Part shown: positions 1 to 7,007 of the stretch, piece by piece
Numbering within the stretch: the stretch's first letter is position 1
Layout: each line of letters starts with the position of its first letter
NCBI GenBank assembly: GCA_944390975.1
Contig: CALXRX010000002.1
Span: forward strand, 1-64,000
DNA length: 64,000 nucleotides
Direction of reading: 5' to 3'
DNA from: an uncultured Clostridia bacterium
GTDB lineage: Bacteria; Bacillota; Clostridia; TANB77; CAG-508
The notes under the pieces: generated by a model
Databases searched by the model: none
What the model was told of the DNA's origin: nothing
The model's input: only the letters and a program-made list of their open reading frames with translations
Made by a program: the position numbers and the translations under genes

Positions 1-148
1 CGCTATTCTTAATACAACAAAAAATTGTGAGTGAACAGGATTTCAACTTGGTAATAAGAAAAAATTTGTGAGTGTTTCGGATTTAAAGACCAAAAAAAGA
101 ACAAACCATTTCTGATTTGCTCATATCACTATTCCTAAAAATTGTAAT

Positions 149-325
149 TTATGTAAAACTTTTTTTCAAACCTTTTTTAAATACTAAAATTGCTTTTGCT
201 GTTCCTGTAATTGACATTGTAACTAATTCATAGCCATTTTCTAACATTTCATTTGCTTTTTCTTCTACTTTTTGTGCCATATCATCTGCCTTTGGAGAAT
301 ACTCTATAACAACAGTTTTATACAT
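149..325 (-). CDS. Small DUF4177-like protein
   Basis: The protein has 58 residues and begins MYKTVV. I chose this start because AAAGGAGG lies seven bases upstream; a longer reading to 370 has no ribosome binding site. The sequence has a beta strand, a charged helix (residues 12-30) and a second strand pair ending in VFKKG, the pattern of DUF4177 proteins, whose function is unknown. There is no signal peptide or membrane segment. It could be host DNA or the edge of the prophage. Confidence 0.6.
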   Translation of the reverse strand: MYKTVVIEYSPKADDMAQKVEEKANEMLENGYELVTMSITGTAKAILVFKKGLKKSFT

Positions 326-353
326 TTTTTTGCCTCCTTTCTTTTCTATATAA

Positions 354-554
354 TCATTTATTTTTTTCATTTTTTGAAATATATAGTACCAATAATATTA
401 TTCCTGTTAGATTAATTCCTATTGATAAACCTAATAGCAGACCTGAACTAAATTCACTAAATGGTGTGGCTTCATTACTACAAAAGAAAGTATAAGCCAA
501 GTACAATATATTTCCTAATATTATTAATAATATTCCAGTTTTTCCTTTATTCAT
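354..554 (-). CDS. Small membrane protein with two transmembrane helices
   Basis: This 66-residue protein has two hydrophobic segments, at about residues 7-24 and 38-59, joined by a short polar loop and followed by a lysine-rich tail. A weak GAGG ribosome binding site precedes the ATG. I recognise no family. It is co-oriented with the neighbouring small genes at 149-325 and 598-840 and may share a transcript with the latter. Confidence 0.5.
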   Translation of the reverse strand: MNKGKTGILLIILGNILYLAYTFFCSNEATPFSEFSSGLLLGLSIGINLTGIILLVLYISKNEKNK

Positions 555-597
555 AAGTAATCCTCACTTTCAAATTACTATTTGTCGGAATAACTTA

Positions 598-840
598 TTA
601 AATATCTAATTGTTTCTTTTCTCCTGTTACTTTATCTACAGCATAATAAATTGTATATTCATGTGCTGGTTTTGGATTAAAGAATTTAGATTCAATATTA
701 TATTTATTTCTGCATTCTTCGCATTCAAAGTATGGAGTATTTTCTTCTATTCTATTCCAATCATCCATTCTTGTTTCTTGTACAAGTTTTCCTTTTCCAC
801 ATAAGCAAGGTTTTGTTCTTTTTGTTGTATCCCAACTCAT
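598..840 (-). CDS. Zinc-ribbon hypothetical protein
   Basis: The protein has 80 residues. The ATG at 840 is preferred over the in-frame GTG at 846 because GGAGGT sits six bases before the ATG but abuts the GTG. Two cysteine pairs, CLC near residue 12 and CEEC near residue 40, suggest a zinc ribbon. The family is unknown. It starts about 100 bases downstream of the recombinase operon terminator and has its own candidate promoter, so it is probably expressed independently. Confidence 0.55.
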   Translation of the reverse strand: MSWDTTKRTKPCLCGKGKLVQETRMDDWNRIEENTPYFECEECRNKYNIESKFFNPKPAHEYTIYYAVDKVTGEKKQLDI

Positions 841-880
841 ATTCACACCTCCAAATTATTCAAGCATTTTTCTTTTGTTA

Positions 881-909
881 ATTATATCACAAATAAAAGA
901 TTATCACCA
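881..909 (-). promoter_or_regulatory. Candidate promoter for the zinc-ribbon gene
   Basis: On the minus strand TGGTGA and TATAAT are separated by 17 bases, and the -10 is preceded by GTGA. The -35 box lies inside the terminator hairpin of the recombinase operon, which leaves little room between the two transcripts. This is assigned from pattern only. Confidence 0.35.
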
Positions 910-926
910 GCAATTGGCAATAATCT
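898..926 (-). terminator. Terminator after the recombinase operon
   Basis: AGATTAT (898-904) and ATAATCT (920-926) form a 7-bp stem with a 15-base loop. On the minus strand it is followed by TTTATTT, just downstream of the stop at 937. It probably ends the three-recombinase transcript. Confidence 0.5.
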
Positions 927-936
927 CTCAACTTTT

Positions 937-2511
937 TTATCCTTTAATTTCTGTCCCATCTCTAAACTTAAATAACACATTATCTTTATACACAACTACG
1001 CTTTCTAACAAACTTCCCCACATCATTTTATCAAAGGTTTCAAGAAGTGTTTCTTGTTTTTTGATTGTATTGATGAATACACTTAATGTTTCTGACTTTG
1101 CTAATTTGTTTGAAATATCAAGTTCCAGCTTTTGATGCTCTACTTTGGTAATTTCATATTCATTTACCAACTTTTCATATTGCTTTTGATATTCTTCTTG
1201 GTTCTGTGCAACTCTTGAATTTACCTCTATTAGCTCTTGTATCTGCTCCACCTGTTCTACCAACTTCTGACTTAACTCATTCTTTTCTTTTGAAAGCAAA
1301 GTTGTATCACATAATGTTTTCCTTATGGTTTCAAGATTTTCTATGACCTCATCTTTATTTTCAATCAAGCTATTTACAACTTTAATAAATCGATTTTCTA
1401 TATCCTCTTTAATTAAGATAGGTGTTGTACATTTATTTTCTCCATTGTACTTTTGGTTACATTGATATACTACTTTTCGATATTTATCATTGGAATGCCA
1501 CACTTTAGAACCAAAACTTCCTCCACATTCCCCACAGATGATTTTTGCTGTTAAAATATCAACTCCACTGTATTTTCCTTTTAAATTTCTACGTCTTTCT
1601 ATTTCTGTTTGAACCATCTCAAATACTTCTGGGTCAATAATCGCTTCATGATTATTTTCAACATAATATTGTTGCACCTCGCCTTCATTAACTTTCTGCT
1701 TTTTAGTTAAGAAGTCTACTGTATAATGCTTTTGAAGTAGTGCATCTCCTTTATATTTTTCATTTTTCAAAATACTTCTTATAGTTGATGCATTCCATTT
1801 TTTCTTATGCCCTGGACTTTCTATTCCATCTTCCATCAACGATTTGGCAATAGAGCAAGCTGTAGAACCTGCTAAATATTCTCGATATATTCTTCTTACA
1901 ACTACAGCTTGTTCTTCATCAATCTCAAGGTTTCCATCTGCTCCTTTTTTATATCCTAAAAAATTACCAAACGGAACACTTACTTTTCCATCTGCGAATC
2001 GTTTTCTATGACCCCATTTAACATTTTCTGATATTGACCTACTTTCTTCTTGTGCCAACGAACTCATTATTGTAAGCAGTAATTCTCCTTTTCCATCAAA
2101 TGTCCAGATGTTTTCTTTTTCAAAATAGCATTCACATCCTATTTCTTTTAAATTTCTAATTGTGGTAAGACTATCAACCGTATTTCTAGCAAATCTTGAT
2201 ACAGACTTGGTAATAATCAAATCAATATTTCCTGCCATTGCATTATCAACCATTTTCTTAAATCCTTCACGATGTTTTGTTGATGTACCGCTTATTCCTT
2301 CATCGGTATAAACTTCTACAAACTCCCAATCATCTCTGGACTTGATGTAATTTGTATAATAATCAACTTGTGCCTCATAACTTGTTAGCTGTTCCTCTTG
2401 GTCTGTTGAAACCCTGGCATAAGCTGCAACTCGTCTCTTTTTTACTGCATTTATTGGAGTTGCATTAAATAAATTAACAGTTGCAGGTATCGTTCTTACA
2501 TTCTTTGACAT
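937..2511 (-). CDS. Large serine recombinase with coiled-coil arm (integrase subunit 1)
   Basis: This large serine recombinase has 524 residues. The N-terminal resolvase domain starts at YARVS, with the catalytic serine near residue 35, and carries the arginine motif SRFARN. A Recombinase DNA-binding domain follows, then a four-cysteine zinc ribbon (CGEC...C...C) near residues 340-380, and a long glutamate/lysine/glutamine-rich coiled coil at about residues 395-480. It is the only one of the three tandem recombinases that keeps this coiled coil. The start at 2511 has GGGAGG nine bases upstream; the ATG at 2520 has no spacing. It overlaps the upstream recombinase by 38 bp, so translation is probably coupled. 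Its likely role is prophage integration and excision. Confidence 0.92.
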   Translation of the reverse strand: MSKNVRTIPATVNLFNATPINAVKKRRVAAYARVSTDQEEQLTSYEAQVDYYTNYIKSRDDWEFVEVYTDEGISGTSTKHREGFKKMVDNAMAGNIDLIITKSVSRFARNTVDSLTTIRNLKEIGCECYFEKENIWTFDGKGELLLTIMSSLAQEESRSISENVKWGHRKRFADGKVSVPFGNFLGYKKGADGNLEIDEEQAVVVRRIYREYLAGSTACSIAKSLMEDGIESPGHKKKWNASTIRSILKNEKYKGDALLQKHYTVDFLTKKQKVNEGEVQQYYVENNHEAIIDPEVFEMVQTEIERRRNLKGKYSGVDILTAKIICGECGGSFGSKVWHSNDKYRKVVYQCNQKYNGENKCTTPILIKEDIENRFIKVVNSLIENKDEVIENLETIRKTLCDTTLLSKEKNELSQKLVEQVEQIQELIEVNSRVAQNQEEYQKQYEKLVNEYEITKVEHQKLELDISNKLAKSETLSVFINTIKKQETLLETFDKMMWGSLLESVVVYKDNVLFKFRDGTEIKG

Positions 2512-3841
2512 ACTTACCATCCTCCCATCTTTTCTTTATTTGCACTCCCCATTCTTTTCTTCTTACATCATCCCAACATCTAGTCCTAGCATGAGAATGC
2601 CATTCTTGTTTTATAATTGTTCCATCATAGAAATAGAACTCCAATAAATCATCACCAATTGGTATAATTTTTTCTACCTTTTCATCAAATAGATTTGAAT
2701 CAAATTCTTCTATTCCTAATACTTTACTTGAAGCAATTTGTAATTCTTTTTCTGGTATTATCTTCGCACTACAATATTTAGCACCTTTTTCACTTTTTGT
2801 TCTACAAATCCAAACATAATAAATTTCTGTACTATATTTAGATTGTCTTTTTCCGCTTCGTCTATAATTCATTCCACATAAAGGACATTTAACTTTACTT
2901 GTAAACGCTGTTGTATTTAAACTTCTATTTCCTCTAGCACCTAGTGTTCTTCTTCTTTTTCTTTCTTCTTGAACTTTTTCAAATATCTCCATTGGAATTA
3001 TTGCTTCATGGGTGTTTTCAACAAAGTATTGCGGTAACTCTCCTCTGTTTTTCTTTGACCTTTTAGTTATTGGATCAACGATATATTCCTTTTGAAATAA
3101 TAAATTCCCTGTATATGTAATATTACTTAAAATAGCTCTTATTGATGATGCCCCAAAATCTCCACCTTTATATGACTTAATATTCATTTCTTGTAATTGC
3201 TTTCCAGTTGTTTCTGCTGATATTCCTTTTAGAAAGTTTTCATATATTATTCTGACTATCTTAGCTTCATTTGGTTCTATAACTAAATGTTCATCTTCCC
3301 ATCTATATCCATAAATACCAAACTTACCATTAGGTATACCTTGTTGAAACCTTTTTCTTGTTCCCCATTTCACATTGTTGCTAATTGATATAGACTCCTC
3401 TTGAGCAAATGATGCAAGTATTGAAAGCATTAATTCTCCATCTCCTGACATTGAATTAATATTTTCTTTTTCAAATCTAACTTCAATTCCAAGCTTTTTC
3501 AGATGTCTTACTGTATTTAAAAGGTCTACTGTATTTCTTGCAAATCTTGAAATGGATTTAGTAAGAATAATATCAATTTTTCCTTGTTCGCAATCATCTA
3601 ATAATCTTTTGAACTCATCTCTATTTTTTATGTCTGTTCCACTAATTCCTAAATCAGCATAAACTCCAGCATATTCCCATTCAGGATTTTTTTGTATTAG
3701 ATTATTATAAAAACTTACTTGTGCAGAGAATGAATGCATCGTTCTTCCCTTATCAACTGATACTCTTGCATAAGCAGCTACTTTTTTTAGTTTTGGAAGT
3801 TCAATCTTTGTAGGTTCAATTTTGGTTATTTTTTTCTTCAT
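2474..3841 (-). CDS. Large serine recombinase without coiled-coil arm (subunit 2)
   Basis: This serine recombinase has 455 residues: resolvase domain (YARVS, about residue 27; SRFARN), Recombinase domain, and a zinc ribbon with CPLC and later cysteines. The long coiled coil of its downstream neighbour is missing. The start at 3841 is supported by GGAGG seven bases upstream and by alignment with the paralogue upstream; a longer reading would run into that gene. The N-terminal half is closely similar to the gene at 3816-5162, which points to tandem duplication. The C-terminal tail is tryptophan- and arginine-rich. Confidence 0.9.
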   Translation of the reverse strand: MKKKITKIEPTKIELPKLKKVAAYARVSVDKGRTMHSFSAQVSFYNNLIQKNPEWEYAGVYADLGISGTDIKNRDEFKRLLDDCEQGKIDIILTKSISRFARNTVDLLNTVRHLKKLGIEVRFEKENINSMSGDGELMLSILASFAQEESISISNNVKWGTRKRFQQGIPNGKFGIYGYRWEDEHLVIEPNEAKIVRIIYENFLKGISAETTGKQLQEMNIKSYKGGDFGASSIRAILSNITYTGNLLFQKEYIVDPITKRSKKNRGELPQYFVENTHEAIIPMEIFEKVQEERKRRRTLGARGNRSLNTTAFTSKVKCPLCGMNYRRSGKRQSKYSTEIYYVWICRTKSEKGAKYCSAKIIPEKELQIASSKVLGIEEFDSNLFDEKVEKIIPIGDDLLEFYFYDGTIIKQEWHSHARTRCWDDVRRKEWGVQIKKRWEDGKYVKECKNDTCNC

Positions 3842-5162
3842 TTTTTCGCCTCCACATCTCCTTACTTTTTTCACTTCTAGCTTTTTTACGTTCATCTGTC
3901 CAAGATTCTTTTTTGCCATTATATTCCCATTTTTCTTGTTTTACTGTTCCATCATTAAAATGAAATTCTAAAATATCATTCCCAATAACAATAACTTTTT
4001 CTATTAATTCATCAAAAACTTCTGGGTCAAATTCTTCTAATCCAAGAACCTTGGTTGAAACTCTTTTTAATGCAATCTCATTTATAGTTTTTCCAGGACA
4101 GGCTTTTGATCCACCTGTTAATCTTGTACCACAAGTCCATATATGAGCTTTTATTCCATCAGAATTTTTAGACCTTGAATTTCTCATATAATTCTTACCA
4201 CATATCGGACATTTTACTCTACATGAAAAGCAAGTTATATTCTTACCGAAATTAGCTCTCTGACCTTCTGCTTTTCTTCTTTTTCTTTCTTCTTGAACTT
4301 GAATAAACATCTCCATAGGAATTATTGCTTCGTGATTATTCTCGACATAGTATTTTGGAAGCTGTCCATTATTTTTTTCTTTTCTTCTTACCAGTGGATT
4401 TGGTGTATAAGATTTTTGTAATAATAAATTTCCAGTATAAGTTATATTTAATAGCATATCTCTAATAGTTCCAATATTAAAATATCCTCCATTAGTTGCA
4501 ATCACACCCATCTCTTTAAGTTCTATCTCCATTCTTTCTGCTGATACTTTATTTAAATACATTTCAAATATGAGCTTTACTATTTTTGCCTCTTCAGGTT
4601 CTATTACTAAATTATCATCATCCCAACGATACCCATATATCTTGTATCTGCATTGAGGTTTCCCACTTTCAAATTTCTTTTTTATAGCCCATTTAATATT
4701 GTTACTTGTTGATATAACTTCTTCTTGAGCAAATGAAGCTAATATTGAAAGCATAAGTTCTCCATCACCTGTTAGAGAATTAATGCCTTCTTTTTCAAAT
4801 CTAACTTCTATACCTAATTCTTTTAAACGTCTTACTACCTTTAATAGGTCAACTGTATTTCTAGCAAATCTTGAAACAGATTTTGTAAAAATAATATCAA
4901 TCTTGCCTTCCTCACAATCTTGTAATAACCTTTTAAAATCATTACGCTTTTCAATTCCAGTACCACTTATACCTAAATCAGCATAAACTCCTGCAAATTC
5001 CCATTCTGGATTTTTTTGTATTAATGCATTGTAGTAACTAACTTGAGCAGAATAAGAATGCATTGTTCTCCCTCTTTCAACCGATACTCTTGCATAAGCA
5101 GCCACTCTTTTAAGTTTAGGAAGCTCTATGTTTTTTGTTTCTAATTTTGTTATTTTTCGCAT
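3816..5162 (-). CDS. Large serine recombinase without coiled-coil arm (subunit 3)
   Basis: First gene of the recombinase operon, 448 residues. It has the same layout as subunit 2: resolvase domain with YARVS, Recombinase domain, zinc ribbon (CPIC and later C residues), then a charged tail (about residues 405-445) with repeated W and K/R that resembles a small NUMOD-like DNA-binding motif. GGAGGTGTAAT precedes the ATG. The promoter at 5190-5218 lies immediately upstream. It overlaps the next recombinase by 26 bp. With the other two it probably forms a multi-subunit integrase. Confidence 0.9.
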   Translation of the reverse strand: MRKITKLETKNIELPKLKRVAAYARVSVERGRTMHSYSAQVSYYNALIQKNPEWEFAGVYADLGISGTGIEKRNDFKRLLQDCEEGKIDIIFTKSVSRFARNTVDLLKVVRRLKELGIEVRFEKEGINSLTGDGELMLSILASFAQEEVISTSNNIKWAIKKKFESGKPQCRYKIYGYRWDDDNLVIEPEEAKIVKLIFEMYLNKVSAERMEIELKEMGVIATNGGYFNIGTIRDMLLNITYTGNLLLQKSYTPNPLVRRKEKNNGQLPKYYVENNHEAIIPMEMFIQVQEERKRRKAEGQRANFGKNITCFSCRVKCPICGKNYMRNSRSKNSDGIKAHIWTCGTRLTGGSKACPGKTINEIALKRVSTKVLGLEEFDPEVFDELIEKVIVIGNDILEFHFNDGTVKQEKWEYNGKKESWTDERKKARSEKSKEMWRRKNEEKNNQN

Positions 5163-5189
5163 ATTACACCTCCATTTTTATCATTACTA

Positions 5190-5218
5190 TATATCACTCT
5201 AAATGATATATATATCAA
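5190..5218 (-). promoter_or_regulatory. Phage promoter P1, GACTTGATA...AGAGTGATATA family
   Basis: On the minus strand TTGATA (5218-5213) and GATATA (5195-5190) are 17 bases apart. The flanks ACTTGATA and TTTAGAGTGATATAT recur at 26216-26244 and 26519-26547, and in part at 5886-5914. It drives the three recombinases. Confidence 0.65.
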
Positions 5219-5221
5219 GTC

Positions 5222-5386
5222 TTATTGGACTATTTCAAAGAATAATCCACTTATTTTTGGTGTATATTTTTCTTTAAATTCAGCCATCATTTGATTGTAT
5301 TCTTCAATTGAAATAATCTTTTTATCTAGCATATCTTTTAAATAATTCATCGTAATCTGGTATGCTATTTCATTTTTTATCTGCAT
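5222..5386 (-). CDS. SHOCT-domain small protein
   Basis: The protein has 54 residues. The C-terminal half (DKKIISIEEYNQMMAEFKEKY) is a SHOCT motif, a short helical oligomerisation or DNA-association module often found beside serine recombinases in Bacillota mobile elements. The ATG at 5386 overlaps the end of the upstream HTH gene by 17 bp, with a weak AAGGTGG ribosome site inside it. Its stop lies within a few bases of promoter P1, so it ends just before the recombinase transcript starts. A regulatory or accessory role in recombination is an inference. Confidence 0.65.
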   Translation of the reverse strand: MQIKNEIAYQITMNYLKDMLDKKIISIEEYNQMMAEFKEKYTPKISGLFFEIVQ

Positions 5387-5804
5387 CAAAGTCCACCACC
5401 TTGCGTTTACTAATGTAGTAACACTCCCTGGAACAATACTTTCTATTCCTTGATGGATATTCAAAGTATTCTTTATTACAAATAATGCAATTATACTTTT
5501 GTGGAACTAACCTACGTTGTTTATCTTTATGGAGAGTCCAATAAACCTTACAACAACTATCAGAACAAAAAGTCTTATTTTTTCTTCCTGCTATTTGATA
5601 GAACTTCTTTCCACATTGTTTACACACTTGAAGATTATCTTTTCCTCTTAATTGTTCTCCAGTTTTAATGTGTCCTGCTATATTTTCTTTTTTACAAAAG
5701 GATCTAATTGTATTTGGAGAAATTTCTAACAAGGATGATATTCTTAAATAACCATAACCTTGACTTCTTAACTTTCTAATTTTTTGTCTTTGTATTTCAT
5801 CCAT
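5370..5804 (-). CDS. HTH plus double zinc-finger protein, recombinase-associated
   Basis: The protein has 144 residues. The N-terminal 45 residues form a sigma-r4-like helix-turn-helix (LRSQGYGYLRISSLLEISP). Two CxxC...CxxxC zinc fingers follow, near residues 60-85 (CKQC, CSDSC) and 105-130 (CIIC, CSREC). Proteins of this shape are common immediately upstream of serine recombinases in Firmicutes elements, where a regulatory role is presumed. AGGAGG lies nine bases before the ATG. A 19-bp sequence here recurs at 36035-36053. Confidence 0.7.
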   Translation of the reverse strand: MDEIQRQKIRKLRSQGYGYLRISSLLEISPNTIRSFCKKENIAGHIKTGEQLRGKDNLQVCKQCGKKFYQIAGRKNKTFCSDSCCKVYWTLHKDKQRRLVPQKYNCIICNKEYFEYPSRNRKYCSRECYYISKRKVVDFDADKK

Positions 5805-5814
5805 TGACTATTAC

Positions 5815-5833
5815 CTCCTAAATAACAGTCAAA
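5815..5833 (-). repeat. 19-bp element, copy 1 (second at 36035-36053)
   Basis: TTTGACTGTTATTTAGGAG on the minus strand is identical to 36053-36035. Here its end is the ribosome binding site of the HTH gene, and its start looks like a TTGACT -35 box. Confidence 0.6.
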
Positions 5834-5868
5834 AATTAGTATGCGATTTTTAACCTATAAACAAAAAA

Positions 5869-5924
5869 CTAGCTTTTATCATCACTTGACTTTTAATAAA
5901 AAAAGAGTGATATATAAAAGCTAG
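5869..5924. repeat. 11-bp inverted repeat flanking a plus-strand promoter
   Basis: CTAGCTTTTAT (5869-5879) and ATAAAAGCTAG (5914-5924) are perfect inverted copies that bracket the promoter at 5886-5914. The right arm overlaps the -10 box and runs into the AGGAGG of the downstream gene. It may be an operator or a leader hairpin that hides the ribosome site. Confidence 0.6.
5886..5914 (+). promoter_or_regulatory. Phage promoter P4, related to P1-P3
   Basis: TTGACT (5886-5891) and GATATA (5909-5914) have a 17-base spacer. It shares ACTTGA and AGAGTGATATAT with P1-P3 but has an A-rich spacer. It drives the gene at 5938. Confidence 0.6.
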
Positions 5925-5937
5925 GAGGATTAATTTT

Positions 5938-6219
5938 ATGTATGATGAAATAAATCAAAATAAATTTGTGCTTGATTGCGAACGTTATATTGAAGAGAAT
6001 ATTGCAGCACCTTATATAGCATTTTATTTAGCAAGAGGTTATGAACTAGATACACTTGGTATATCATCATTAAAACAACATTTCAATTCGGCAGCTGATG
6101 TTTTCAATAGTGATTTTGAAAATACTGATAAAGTTATCGCTGATATGAAACAAATATTGAAAGAAAAGTATAAACTAGAAATCATTGAAGAAAATCCATT
6201 AAAATTAAAAGAGATATGA
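5938..6219 (+). CDS. Hypothetical protein, 93 aa
   Basis: The protein has 93 residues, mostly helical and mildly acidic, with no signal peptide or membrane segment. I recognise no family. It follows promoter P4 with a strong AGGAGG and ends in a bidirectional terminator shared with the convergent Xre gene. Its promoter family links it to the recombinase operon, so a role in lysogeny or excision (for example a recombination directionality factor) is possible but unproven. Confidence 0.6.
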   Translation: MYDEINQNKFVLDCERYIEENIAAPYIAFYLARGYELDTLGISSLKQHFNSAADVFNSDFENTDKVIADMKQILKEKYKLEIIEENPLKLKEI

Positions 6220-6239
6220 TTTTGTTTTCATATCTCTTT
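6208..6239. terminator. Bidirectional terminator
   Basis: AAAGAGATATGA (6208-6219) and TCATATCTCTTT (6228-6239) form a perfect 12-bp stem with an 8-base loop between two convergent genes. The T-rich second arm serves the plus strand and the complement serves the minus strand. Confidence 0.8.
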
Positions 6240-6471
6240 ATTCTTCAAAAAATTTTTCAATACTGACATCTAAAACTATGGCTATCTTATATAAGGTCGT
6301 TAATGATATATTATTTCTGTCATTTTCAGATTCAATTCTTTTTAAATGATCAGGAGTTACATCCACAGCTTCAGCTAAATCCATCAGTCTTACATTCTTT
6401 TCGTTTCTGTATTTTTTAATATTTTGGCATATAACCGATTTGATGTTTTTATTGAAATTATATTCTTTCAT
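6238..6471 (-). CDS. Xre-family HTH repressor
   Basis: The protein has 77 residues: one Cro/CI-type HTH covering about residues 12-68 (IKKYRNEKNVRLMDLAEAVD, DHLKRIESE, TTLYKIAIVLDVS). The start at 6471 has AAGGTG seven bases upstream; the longer reading to 6561 crosses the divergent promoter and lacks a ribosome site. It is divergent from 6597-6941 and probably regulates it or the lysogeny region. The palindrome at 6561-6573 is a candidate operator. Confidence 0.75.
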   Translation of the reverse strand: MKEYNFNKNIKSVICQNIKKYRNEKNVRLMDLAEAVDVTPDHLKRIESENDRNNISLTTLYKIAIVLDVSIEKFFEE

Positions 6472-6551
6472 AACAATCACCTTAATATTTATTATTCCAT
6501 TTTTTTTACAAAAAATAAGCGACCTTTCGTGCCGATTTTCCGAATATATGT

Positions 6552-6573
6552 TATAATACATTTGCAGTGCAAA
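6552..6573 (+). promoter_or_regulatory. Extended -10 promoter with TTTGCA-g-TGCAAA operator
   Basis: TGTTATAAT gives an extended -10 (TATAAT 6552-6557); no good -35 is present. A 13-bp palindrome at 6561-6573 covers the expected transcription start. It lies between the divergent Xre gene and the gene at 6597, as expected for an Xre operator. Confidence 0.5.
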
Positions 6574-6596
6574 AATCCATTAAAAAGGAGGTATTT

Positions 6597-6941
6597 ATGG
6601 ACTACGAGAAAATGTCAAAAGAAGAACTAATTGAAGCTCTTAAAGAATCACAAGAAATATCAAAAGGCTTACTACAATTAATGGAATATCATTCTATTAA
6701 AATGAGTGAAATTTCTATAAAATCTCTTGAAGAGCAAATCAAATTAAGATATAAATTTTTAGCTGATTTAGAAAACGATAAACCACCGAAATTTTTCAAA
6801 TCCGTTCATAAGGAGTGGCAAGAAAAAATTGAAAGTGTAGAAAAAGAAATTGAAGAACTTGATAAAAAACTATTTGAAGAATATACTGAATTAGGTGAAA
6901 GTTTACAAAATTTAAGCAAAAAAAATAAGGACAACGATTAA
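6597..6941 (+). CDS. Coiled-coil hypothetical protein
   Basis: The protein has 114 residues. The ATG at 6597 has AAGGAGG close upstream. It is charged and almost fully helical, with likely coiled coils over residues 4-55 and 75-112; there are no membrane segments or cysteines. The family is unknown. Its stop codon lies inside the left half of the terminator hairpin that the IS256 element interrupted, so its own termination is probably weakened but not lost. Confidence 0.6.
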   Translation: MDYEKMSKEELIEALKESQEISKGLLQLMEYHSIKMSEISIKSLEEQIKLRYKFLADLENDKPPKFFKSVHKEWQEKIESVEKEIEELDKKLFEEYTELGESLQNLSKKNKDND

Positions 6942-6947
6942 GTTGTC
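6929..6947. terminator. Left part of a convergent terminator split by the IS
   Basis: GGACAAC (6929-6935), a short loop, and GTTGTC (6942-6947) still make a 6-bp hairpin. The rest of the original terminator (GTTGTCCTTTT) lies at 8323-8333 on the other side of the IS. Joining the two sides restores GGACAAC-GATTAA-GTTGTCC plus a T tract. Confidence 0.7.
6940..6947. repeat. Target-site duplication, left copy (AAGTTGTC)
   Basis: AAGTTGTC is repeated exactly at 8321-8328, on the outer side of the other IS end. Eight-base duplications are usual for the IS256 family. Confidence 0.85.
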
Positions 6948-7007
6948 GGGTGTGTCAAGAAAAGTGTGTGAGTAGTTAATACCTCACATATAAAATTGTC
7001 AAAGAAC

